Assembly: GCF_003946575.1 (NCBI RefSeq)
Contig: NZ_RHOP01000004.1
Span: 175,731-239,730 of the forward strand
DNA from: Companilactobacillus jidongensis
GTDB lineage: Bacteria > Bacillota > Bacilli > Lactobacillales > Lactobacillaceae
Direction: 5' to 3'
DNA: 64,000 nucleotides
Within the stretch, counting starts at the first letter, position 1. The number at the start of each line of letters is the position of its first letter. A model generated the notes under the pieces. It did no database searches, was not told the origin of the DNA, and worked only from the letters and a program-made list of their open reading frames with translations. Below are positions 1-7,337 of this stretch, one piece after another. The position numbers were made by a program, and so were the translations under genes.

Positions 1-213
1 CCGCTTCCGGTTCCGAGATATTTTACCTGCCGTGGGGAACGGTCCCAGCCTAAAGTGCGGTCTGGGACCTCGACTTTAAGCTTTGCTTCGCAAATCTTAA
101 AGCTCGTCCTGTGGCTTACACCACTTTCACGGCTGGTAAAAATCTCTCCACCTCCAGCTAAGTACCATCACTAACTATTTTAATACCAACTGATCACTTT
201 CAACCGGAGGCGG
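1..213. repeat. Folded multi-helix intergenic element
   Basis: GC-rich non-coding stretch made of nested inverted repeats. Bases 1-12 (CCGCTTCCGGTT) pair with 202-213 (11 of 12), 15-34 pairs with 128-146, and three hairpins sit inside: 41-48 with 62-69, 74-86 with 90-102, and 111-114 with 121-124. The layout is a multi-branched fold, much richer in GC than its surroundings. It could be a structured RNA, a small mobile palindromic repeat, or part of something longer to the left, since the window begins exactly at the outer helix. I do not recognise the family. Confidence 0.5.
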
Positions 214-233
214 CAAACAACAAACAACCCCAC

Positions 234-256
234 AAAAAAAGAATGCTTGCGCATTC
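234..256 (-). terminator. Terminator of the glutamine ABC operon
   Basis: GAATGC-ttgc-GCATTC hairpin (241-256) followed on the minus strand by seven U (plus-strand A at 234-240), just after the last gene of the operon. Confidence 0.85.
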
Positions 257-264
257 TAATTTTT

Positions 265-918
265 TTAAGCCATTCGCCTGTCAATAACCTTAGATAACAA
301 CGATAAAGCATAACAAACGACAAAGTACATTATAGCCATCGCAACAAAGACTGGGATAATGTAATTAGGATCTTGACCATAAACAACCTGACCATGTTGC
401 ATCAACTCTGGCACAACGATAATCGTTGCCAATGAAGTATCCTTGATCAATGAAATAAATTGACTAACCAAAGCTGGAATCATTTTTTTGTATGCTTGCG
501 GTAAAACTACGTGCCACATAGCCTGTCCCATTTTCATACCCATCGCACGGGATGCTTCCATCTGACCAATATCGACCGCCAAAATACCAGATCTGATTAT
601 TTCAGCAATCATTGTCGATTCAAAAACCGTCATCGCCAGAATTGCTGCTGGTATTGTATCCGGCTTAAACCCAAATGCAGGCAATCCAAAATACGTAAAG
701 AAGATAATCAAAAGTAATGGTAAATTACGAATAACATCGATTATGTAACCAATGATCCTCGAAAAGTACGGAATCTTAGCATATCGTATGATTCCTAAAA
801 CTGATCCAATAATAAAACTCAATATTACTGATATAACTGAGATCAATATCGTAATCCATAGCCCTTGGAGCAGGAATCGTATATTGATCCATGAATAAGC
901 GTCTATCCAATTTTGCAT
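265..918 (-). CDS. glnP: Amino acid ABC transporter permease (GlnP type)
   Basis: Membrane permease of a polar amino acid uptake ABC transporter, probably for glutamine. The 217 residues are the usual length for a HisMQ-type permease and show about five hydrophobic segments. The cytoplasmic EAA loop is visible (EASRAMGM...VVLPQA, near residues 120-140); it docks on the ATPase. It is the last gene of a four-gene operon in the same order as Bacillus glnQ-glnH-glnM-glnP, with a strong GGAGGGG ribosome site. Substrate is inferred from family and gene order only; glutamate, aspartate or cystine cannot be excluded. Confidence 0.85.
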   Translation of the reverse strand: MQNWIDAYSWINIRFLLQGLWITILISVISVILSFIIGSVLGIIRYAKIPYFSRIIGYIIDVIRNLPLLLIIFFTYFGLPAFGFKPDTIPAAILAMTVFESTMIAEIIRSGILAVDIGQMEASRAMGMKMGQAMWHVVLPQAYKKMIPALVSQFISLIKDTSLATIIVVPELMQHGQVVYGQDPNYIIPVFVAMAIMYFVVCYALSLLSKVIDRRMA

Positions 919-930
919 AACGGCCCCCTC

Positions 931-1569
931 CTAAGCTAATTTTCTTTCTAGATGTTGCATGTAATAACTGATCGGCAATGTAATAACTAAGTAGAATAAA
1001 CCGACAACAACATATGTATTTACAGTATCAAAAGTTTGTGATGCAATCATATTCCCTTGGTACATCAAATCAAATCCAGCAACGAAGGCTAGAACTGATG
1101 AATTCTTAACCAAGTTAACAAATTGATTCCCTAGTGGTGGAATAACTAATTTGAAAGCTTGTGGCAAAACAACATTCTTCATTGCTTGCCAAAAACTCAT
1201 ACCTTGAGCACGAGCCGCTTCCATTTGACCACTATCAACTGAATTGATACCAGCACGAACTGTTTCAGCGATAAAGGCTGAGGTATAGATTGTCAGTCCG
1301 ATTGTTCCAGCTGTGAATCCATTGACCTTCACGACATACAACGGAATTACCAAGTAGAAAAACATCGTAATAACTAATAAAGGAATATTACGGAATATTT
1401 CGACATAGATATTACCGATCACACGAGCTGTTTTACTTGGCATAACTTCCAAGATGGCAAACAATGAACCAATAATCAAACTGAAGAACAGTGCCAAGAC
1501 ACTGGATAGAACGGTCCAACCGAATCCAGAAATAAACGCTGACCAATTATCTGTTAGTAGTTTTATCAT
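931..1569 (-). CDS. glnM: Amino acid ABC transporter permease (GlnM type)
   Basis: Second permease of the same transporter, 212 residues, with the EAA loop EAARAQGM...VVLPQA near residue 120. It is clearly related to the downstream permease, so the channel is likely a heterodimer. Its ATG overlaps the stop of the binding-protein gene by 4 bases, which points to translational coupling, and 12 bases separate it from the next permease. Substrate is inferred as for its partner. Confidence 0.85.
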   Translation of the reverse strand: MIKLLTDNWSAFISGFGWTVLSSVLALFFSLIIGSLFAILEVMPSKTARVIGNIYVEIFRNIPLLVITMFFYLVIPLYVVKVNGFTAGTIGLTIYTSAFIAETVRAGINSVDSGQMEAARAQGMSFWQAMKNVVLPQAFKLVIPPLGNQFVNLVKNSSVLAFVAGFDLMYQGNMIASQTFDTVNTYVVVGLFYLVITLPISYYMQHLERKLA

Positions 1570-2396
1570 TTTCTTAGCACCTCCTTATAGTTGAATCCCG
1601 GAACATTACCAAACCACTTCATAATAAGCTTATTGTAAGTTCCATCTGTTTGAACTTCTTTTAAGGCCTTATTTACAGATTTCTTGAAGTCTCCCTGCCC
1701 TTTATTGATACCAATACCATAAGGTTCAGTTGTGAAGGCCTTACCTGTTAATTCATATCCAGGATTATTAACGGCCATACCAGCCAAAATAACATTATCA
1801 GTCGTCAACGCATCTCCTTGACCTGACTTCAATGCTGTCAATGCTTGCGCATAATCAGGCAATTGAAGAACTTGTGCCTTTGGAGCAAACTTCTTAACAT
1901 TTTGAACTGAGTTTGAACCAACAACACCGATAATTGTCTTACCGTTCAAATCTTGAACTTTTTTAACTGAAGAACCATCTTTGACTAGAATCGATTGTCC
2001 AGCATCAAAATACGAATTAGAAAAATCGATCGTCTTCTTACGATCTGGCGTTATGGTCATCGTAGCGATGATAGCGTCAATGTTTCCGTTCTTTAATAGC
2101 GGAATACGTGACTGTGATGTAACGGTAACAAATTTAGCTTTTGCATCTTTGCCAAGCATTTTCTTAGTCAAAGCCTTAGCCAAATCTACTTCAAATCCTT
2201 TTTCTTTACCATCTTTAACATCAGTCAATCCAAGTAGTTTAGTATCCGCCTTAACACCCCATGTAATGGTCTTAGATTTTTTGTCATTTTCCAAAACATT
2301 TTGTGAAGACAAAGACTGTGAACCACAGCCTGTCAGAGTCAGCACTAGGAGCAAAGACGTGATTAGCAGTGTTAAATATTTAAACTTCTTTTTCAT
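1566..2396 (-). CDS. glnH: Amino acid ABC transporter substrate-binding lipoprotein
   Basis: Extracytoplasmic solute-binding protein of the polar amino acid uptake system, 276 residues. The N-terminus is a lipoprotein signal (KKKFKYLTLL then lipobox LTGC, cysteine at residue 24), so the mature protein is lipid-anchored on the outer face. The rest matches SBP family 3 (VDLAKAL, then IDAIIATMTITPDRKK). The ribosome site AGGGGG lies upstream of the ATG. It sits between the ATPase and the first permease. Specificity for glutamine is inferred from operon order, not from identified ligand residues. Confidence 0.87.
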   Translation of the reverse strand: MKKKFKYLTLLITSLLLVLTLTGCGSQSLSSQNVLENDKKSKTITWGVKADTKLLGLTDVKDGKEKGFEVDLAKALTKKMLGKDAKAKFVTVTSQSRIPLLKNGNIDAIIATMTITPDRKKTIDFSNSYFDAGQSILVKDGSSVKKVQDLNGKTIIGVVGSNSVQNVKKFAPKAQVLQLPDYAQALTALKSGQGDALTTDNVILAGMAVNNPGYELTGKAFTTEPYGIGINKGQGDFKKSVNKALKEVQTDGTYNKLIMKWFGNVPGFNYKEVLRK

Positions 2397-2413
2397 ATCA
2401 AATACCCCCTATT

Positions 2414-3154
2414 TTAATGCTTAATAATCTTACCTAAGAACTGATTGGCACGTTCGTTTGAAGGGTGCTTGAAGAATTTCTCTGTTTCATCATCTTCTAG
2501 GATCTGACCATCAGCCATGAAAATAACACGGTTGGCAACTTCTTGAGCGAAGCCCATTTCGTGAGTAACAATAAGTGATGTCATTTCACTTTGACTAGTA
2601 ACATACTTGATAACACCCAAAACATCATCGATCATTTCTGGATCTAGCGCACTAGTTGGTTCGTCGAATAGCATGCAACGAGGTTTCATTGCAAGTGATC
2701 TAGCGATGGCTACACGTTGTGCCTGTCCACCAGAGATCTGAGAAGGCATGTTATGAGCTTTATCTGCCAAACCAACTTGGTCTAGTAAAGCCATAGCAGC
2801 TTTCTTATTCTCCTCTTCATTCAACTTCAAAACGATTCTTGGAGCTAACATAACATTTTCAAGTACATCCTTATTGGCATACAAATTAAAATGTTGAAAA
2901 ACCATTCCGACATCAGTACGAATACGGTTAATATCAGTGGATTTATCCGCAATATCATGACCGTTGATGATCAACTGTCCCTCTTGAATTGTTTCCAAAC
3001 CATTAACAGTTCTGGCCAAAGTACTCTTACCAGATCCTGAAGGTCCGATCAAAACAACTGTTTCTCCCTTATCAATTTTTAAGTTAATGTCCTTTAGTGC
3101 GTGAAACTTGCCGTAATACTTTTGTACATCACGGAATTCGATCATTGATGACAT
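2414..3154 (-). CDS. glnQ: Amino acid ABC transporter ATP-binding protein
   Basis: Cytoplasmic ATPase that powers the polar amino acid importer. All motifs are intact in 246 residues: Walker A GPSGSGKST near residue 38, signature ISGGQAQR, Walker B CMLFDEPTSALD, and the switch histidine in VTHEMGF. It is the first gene of the operon, with ribosome site AAGGGAG. The 5' region (3155-3560) is very AT-rich and must carry the operon promoter, but no single -35/-10 pair stands out. Confidence 0.9.
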   Translation of the reverse strand: MSSMIEFRDVQKYYGKFHALKDINLKIDKGETVVLIGPSGSGKSTLARTVNGLETIQEGQLIINGHDIADKSTDINRIRTDVGMVFQHFNLYANKDVLENVMLAPRIVLKLNEEENKKAAMALLDQVGLADKAHNMPSQISGGQAQRVAIARSLAMKPRCMLFDEPTSALDPEMIDDVLGVIKYVTSQSEMTSLIVTHEMGFAQEVANRVIFMADGQILEDDETEKFFKHPSNERANQFLGKIIKH

Positions 3155-3559
3155 AAACTTTCTCCCTTCTATTCCCTCTGAAATCTATCTTAAAATTTCC
3201 TGAAAAATAATCATTAAAGAAATTTTAATGTTTAAATACGAATTTAGCAACATAAAACGTCCAAACAATGAACATGTTCGGCTTTAACACAACGTGATTA
3301 TTACGCTGTAATCCTTATATGTCAATACTCTTCCATGACAAATTGCCATATAAAAAAAATTATCCAATATACTCTTTATCTCAAAATACGAACTATATGT
3401 TTGTTAAAAAATTATCAAGTAATTAATTCTATCATAAATTAAAAAAATTTACTAAAATTATATTTTTTTTAATCAAGCAACTCTTTATCATACATCGCTA
3501 GTCTAACGCTATGAATATATTCATTATCCGCTAAATTATTAACTTAACCCTTTCTTTAC
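3155..3559. other. AT-rich intergenic stretch, no gene seen
   Basis: Very AT-rich spacer between the glutamine ABC operon and a structured region. I see no coding frame with a ribosome site. It should hold the minus-strand promoter of glnQ; several TTGAnn and TATAnT-like hexamers occur but none at convincing spacing. Confidence 0.5.
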
Positions 3560-3834
3560 AAAAAAAAACGCCACCTAAGAATAGGTGACGAATATTGGGT
3601 GTGTGACTGCTCTCACACTTTTGAGAACGGGAATTCTCATTACATATATTGAAGGGTGTTTCAGGAATCTTGTTGAGGGATTTCCATATAATATTGCGTC
3701 TCAGAGGGGGAAGGTTTCTTCGACGTTTTTAAACAACTAACGCTCCTCTCTTCGGAGGAGCTGGGGTCGAAAGGTATACGTTAGGGGGAATACCCGCCGA
3801 CCCCAGTTACCCCGAAAGGAAAACTGGTCAAACT
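3560..3834 (-). ncRNA. Candidate structured RNA or long 3' UTR after the BceAB-like operon
   Basis: A GC-rich island starting right after the permease stop and ending in a terminator on the minus strand (CACCT...AGGTG at 3572-3587 followed by nine U). Between them are hairpins: CCAGTT/AACTGG, CTGGGGTCG/CGACCCCAG (roughly 3761-3804), GCTCCTC/GAGGAGC, CTAACG/CGTTAG, TGAGAA/TTCTCA (3623-3640), and a GTGTGAGA-type stem at 3600-3620. The CTAACG/CGTTAG helix and the CTGGGGTCG helix interleave like a pseudoknot. It lacks signatures I know for tmRNA, RNase P RNA, SRP RNA or T-box, so it is unassigned; it may be only the 3' UTR. Confidence 0.4.
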
Positions 3835-5628
3835 TTATTTTAAAACGATCTTCTTGTACAAATAACTCGTTAAGAAGTAATAGCACAGATACAGGACAAT
3901 GAAGATTCCGAAGGGAATTTCGATGTGTGTATATGGTTGGAACAGAATACCCTTGAACATTTGTAATCCTAATAATACGTGGACAATACCAAGTCCAGCG
4001 GGAACTGCGAACAAGACGGCAATCTCTTTACTGATAGTGGAGCGAAGCACCTTTTGACGAGTTCCAATCTTGTAGAGCATGTTGTAACGCTTAACATCTC
4101 CACTCGCACCTGAAAGGATCTTGAACATCAAGCAACTTGCTAACATTGCCAAGAAGGCGATTCCGAGGAAGAAGCCCATGAATTCTAATCCAGAGAAGAA
4201 TCCATTGATCATGGTATACGCAGTATACTTATCTCCGCCAGCCTGTTTCAGTTCAGGATAACGTTTGGCTTCTTCTTTAGAGATAGTCCTGATCTTACTC
4301 AAATTATTTTTGAACGATGTTGTCTTAACCAAAGTTAAAGTATTAGATGCGGCTTGGATTTTGTTATACTTCGCATCACTAACAGCCTTGATCTGACTCA
4401 TCCGATACTTCGGTAACATATTTTGTTGCATCGAATAACTGACATCAGGATTAGTGACATTAGTACTCGTCTTTGTCGTCGCAATCATGCTCTTCATATT
4501 AAATGCTTCATAATGAAATGGCTGGTTCTTAAATTCACTAGTACGATAATAAACAATTTTGTTCTTATCATCGGTCTTATATGAGTAATTGAATTGATCA
4601 TCACCACTCAAGTGATTGATACGATTTTTTTGTGCTGTATCGGCGTTATGAACCGCTACATCATAGTAATTTTGACCATTAACAACTGTATCAATTTGTT
4701 TTTGAAAACCTAGCCCAACGGTAATAGCTCCAAGAGCTAAGGCAAACATGATCGATACCATTGAGAGAATTTTCGTATAATCTCCGATTCTAAAACTCAA
4801 CTGTGAAAGTGTGAAGTTATTCAAGCCCTTTTGTGAATACTTAGTATTGCGTTTGAGTAATGAAATAACTGCCGTAATCGCAGAGTTGATCGTAAAGTAA
4901 GTACCAATCACGATAGTCACTAGAGCAATCGGAACACCGATGAAAATAAAACCAGCATTCTTACCGATATACCACATAGCGAAATAACCAATAACTAGAA
5001 AAATAATTCCTAGAACTGCTTGAACTGCCTTTACTCCACCGTTACGTTTGATCTTACTTGGCTGACTATCTTTGTGTAACAAAGTCAAAACCTTTGTTCG
5101 ACGAAGTGAAACTGAATTACGTAGTGCTGAAAAAACAAATAATACAATGAAGAAAATAAAAGTCCACATTAGGGCTGGTAAATAGAAACTATTAAAGTGC
5201 TTGATCTGCATGTCTAGCGCCGTGATCATCCATTGACTGACATACTTCGTAGCAATAATACCAAGGAGTGAACCAATAATGGTTGAGATGGCTCCGATAG
5301 CAAAGGTTTCCACAAAAATCATTTTGGAGATCTTACTACTCTTGGCGCCAAGCATCATGAACATCCCGTATTCTTTTTGCCTCATACTTAACAAAAAAGT
5401 ATTCGCATAATTTATATAGACAATTGTAATTATCGCTAGCAAGACAATTCCGAAACCAAAGATAAATGCCGTTGCAGCGGCTGGTGAGTTGGAACTTAAA
5501 AATTGTTTATTTATAGCTAATGACAAAAACATATAAAAAATTGCTGAAGCAATCATCAAACCTGAGAACAATACCGTATAGTCCCGCATTCGATGTCGTA
5601 TGCCACTTAGGGCTAGTTTGTTTAACAT
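3835..5628 (-). CDS. BceB-like ABC transporter permease (FtsX family)
   Basis: Membrane permease of a peptide-antibiotic sensing and resistance transporter. The 597 residues show about ten transmembrane segments: FtsX-like segments in the first half, a long hydrophilic extracytoplasmic stretch near residues 310-480 rich in Lys, Asn and Ser, and three C-terminal segments. That topology fits the BceB/VraG group (usually 620-670 residues), where the extracellular domain recognises bacitracin-type or cationic peptides. Ribosome site AAGGAG; 49 bases downstream of its ATPase gene. No BceRS-type two-component system lies next to it, so its regulator must be elsewhere. Ligand unknown. Confidence 0.8.
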   Translation of the reverse strand: MLNKLALSGIRHRMRDYTVLFSGLMIASAIFYMFLSLAINKQFLSSNSPAAATAFIFGFGIVLLAIITIVYINYANTFLLSMRQKEYGMFMMLGAKSSKISKMIFVETFAIGAISTIIGSLLGIIATKYVSQWMITALDMQIKHFNSFYLPALMWTFIFFIVLFVFSALRNSVSLRRTKVLTLLHKDSQPSKIKRNGGVKAVQAVLGIIFLVIGYFAMWYIGKNAGFIFIGVPIALVTIVIGTYFTINSAITAVISLLKRNTKYSQKGLNNFTLSQLSFRIGDYTKILSMVSIMFALALGAITVGLGFQKQIDTVVNGQNYYDVAVHNADTAQKNRINHLSGDDQFNYSYKTDDKNKIVYYRTSEFKNQPFHYEAFNMKSMIATTKTSTNVTNPDVSYSMQQNMLPKYRMSQIKAVSDAKYNKIQAASNTLTLVKTTSFKNNLSKIRTISKEEAKRYPELKQAGGDKYTAYTMINGFFSGLEFMGFFLGIAFLAMLASCLMFKILSGASGDVKRYNMLYKIGTRQKVLRSTISKEIAVLFAVPAGLGIVHVLLGLQMFKGILFQPYTHIEIPFGIFIVLYLCYYFLTSYLYKKIVLK

Positions 5629-5677
5629 TATTTAATCTCCTTATTTGATAAAACTAAATGTCTCCACCCTCTAAAAT

Positions 5678-6430
5678 TTACTCGACGAATGTACCTAATG
5701 AATCCAAAATTTCCTGATAAAATTCTCCACGAGAATTATCTGCCTTCTTCAATTCTTGACCGATCTCCCCATCACGAATGAACAAGATTCTGTCACAGTA
5801 ACTAGCTGAGAAAGGATCGTGTGTAACCAATAAGATTGAGACGTTGTCTTCTTGGTTGATCTTCGTCATTGTATCCATCAATGCACGAGCACTCTTAGAA
5901 TCAAGCGCACCAGTTGGTTCGTCACCGAAGACAATGCTTGGTTCGTGTACCAATGCACGAGCGGCCGCAACACGCTGTTTTTGACCACCAGATAATTCGG
6001 TTGGATAGTGATTTAAGATTTCAGTTAAACCTAGTTTTTCAGTAATTGAAGTAACTGCTGGTTTGATTTTTTTTGGTGCCACATTTTGTAATGCCAATGG
6101 CAAAGCAATGTTTTCATAAGCTGTTAAGTTTTCCAATAAATTAAAATCTTGGAAGATAAAACCGATTTTGTTAGAACGGAAGTCGGCCATTTCATTGTTG
6201 TTTAATGTCGTAATATCTTGTCCGGCTATTTTTACCGAACCACTTGTTGGCGTATCAAGAGTTGACAAAATATTTAATAATGTTGTCTTACCTGAACCAG
6301 AAGCTCCCATGATACCAACAAATTCTCCCGGTTGAACTTCAAAATTTACATCCGACAAAGCCTTGAATTGTTTTTCGTCAGCCTTACCATAAATTTTTTC
6401 AACATTTTTTACTTCAACGATTTTTTGCAT
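5678..6430 (-). CDS. BceA-like ABC transporter ATP-binding protein
   Basis: ATPase partner of the FtsX-type permease. Motifs: Walker A GASGSGKTT, signature LSGGQKQR, Walker B VFGDEPTGALD; GDEPTGALD is typical of the MacB/BceA/LolD group. The start is taken at MQKIVEV because the GGAGG of the upstream ATGGAGG is the ribosome site itself, giving 250 residues. It forms a two-gene operon with the permease. Its own promoter lies between 6431 and the terminator at 6541-6575. The role in peptide resistance is family-based inference. Confidence 0.85.
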   Translation of the reverse strand: MQKIVEVKNVEKIYGKADEKQFKALSDVNFEVQPGEFVGIMGASGSGKTTLLNILSTLDTPTSGSVKIAGQDITTLNNNEMADFRSNKIGFIFQDFNLLENLTAYENIALPLALQNVAPKKIKPAVTSITEKLGLTEILNHYPTELSGGQKQRVAAARALVHEPSIVFGDEPTGALDSKSARALMDTMTKINQEDNVSILLVTHDPFSASYCDRILFIRDGEIGQELKKADNSRGEFYQEILDSLGTFVE

Positions 6431-6540
6431 TTCTTGTACCTCCATTTGATATATCTATCATAAAAAAAATTGCCACAAACGTCGTTCGATTCATCTTACT
6501 TTGAACTTACAAATTCGTAAGTTGACCTTTCATGTAAACA

Positions 6541-6575
6541 AAAAAACGACTCGAAATTATTTTCGAGTCGTTTTT
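6541..6575. terminator. Bidirectional terminator, copy 1
   Basis: Perfect hairpin CGACTCGAAA-ttat-TTTCGAGTCG flanked by A-run and T-run, so it can stop transcripts from either side. It ends the mazEF operon. A near-identical copy lies at 7295-7330 on the other side of mazEF. Confidence 0.9.
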
Positions 6576-6577
6576 AA

Positions 6578-6928
6578 TCAAATGCTATCTTTATATTTCT
6601 GAACAAATAAATATAAATCATTTATATCAGTAGTTTTTAACCTGCCAATGGGGGGCCGGCTGAATACAGCGCTTCTAATGATCTTATAATTCTTATGGAT
6701 ATCGACATACGACTTCTTCATAAGTCCGGCTTCTTCCCAATACTGTATAGGATAATAGGTTTTCTTAATATTAGTAGATTTATTTTCATACTTAGATGTT
6801 ATTTTAAATACCAAAACATAATTCTCAGAAACGTCAACTACTAATGCTGGTCTGAGTTTGGACTTTGAAACCTCATCAAATGGAACATTGGCAATATACA
6901 AATCCATCGGTCTTAAGATTTCACTCAT
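6578..6928 (-). CDS. mazF: Type II toxin, PemK/MazF-like endoribonuclease
   Basis: Toxin of a MazEF-type pair; the family cuts single-stranded mRNA and is held inactive by its antitoxin. The 116-residue protein shows the PemK-like beta-barrel start (RPMDLYIANVPF, then KLRPALVVDV) and a late conserved patch (KSYVDIHKNYKIIRS). It is more divergent than classical MazF (no RGxI/xP motif at the very start), so the exact subfamily is uncertain. The ATG overlaps the antitoxin stop (TGATG), which favours this start over the TTG three bases upstream. Terminator directly follows. Confidence 0.75.
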   Translation of the reverse strand: MSEILRPMDLYIANVPFDEVSKSKLRPALVVDVSENYVLVFKITSKYENKSTNIKKTYYPIQYWEEAGLMKKSYVDIHKNYKIIRSAVFSRPPIGRLKTTDINDLYLFVQKYKDSI

Positions 6929-7209
6929 CAACCATTAACCATCCAATCATGAAAATCAGGTGATTTTTTTGAATCATAATGTCCATCCTCATCTACATCT
7001 ACCAATTCTGTTGGTAGATCCTTGACTAGATTATGCCAATCGAGTGCTGTTGGCTGTTTTTTCAAAACTATTTCATTATCAGCATTCACTGTAACGGATA
7101 GTTCATCACCACTACTTAACTTCAGAGCTTTTCTAATTGGTGCAGGTATCACTACTTGACCTTTACTAGAGATTTTTGACAACTTTGAATGTTCCACTAT
7201 TTTATCCAT
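6928..7209 (-). CDS. mazE: Antitoxin, AbrB/SpoVT (MazE-like)
   Basis: Antitoxin and likely autorepressor of the downstream PemK/MazF-like toxin. In 93 residues the N-terminal swapped-hairpin domain is plain (SKISSKGQVVIPAPIRKAL, then LSSGDELSVTV), followed by an acidic C-terminal tail (VDVDEDGHYDSKK) of the sort that wraps around the toxin. Ribosome site AAGAGGATG. The upstream 85 bases contain repeated TTAC blocks that could be operator sites. Confidence 0.8.
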   Translation of the reverse strand: MDKIVEHSKLSKISSKGQVVIPAPIRKALKLSSGDELSVTVNADNEIVLKKQPTALDWHNLVKDLPTELVDVDEDGHYDSKKSPDFHDWMVNG

Positions 7210-7294
7210 TTTTGATCATCCTCTTAAGTATTACGTCTTACTTCTTACATTTTACAATAAATCTTTGATTTAAGATATTAAATGATACTCGAGC

Positions 7295-7330
7295 AAAAAA
7301 CGACCCGAAATTATTTTCGAGTCGTTTTTT
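7295..7330. terminator. Bidirectional terminator, copy 2
   Basis: Almost identical to the hairpin at 6541-6575 (one base differs, which puts a mismatch in the stem). It lies directly after the ABC-F gene stop on the minus strand and so ends that transcript. Confidence 0.85.
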
Positions 7331-7337
7331 ATATTCA

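Noticed and set aside
511..717. Reading frame opposite the glutamine permease
   Set aside because: Antisense to a well-supported gene, no ribosome site and no sensible protein features.
3560..3834. tmRNA, RNase P RNA, SRP RNA or T-box
   Set aside because: None of the conserved cores of these RNAs is present in either direction.
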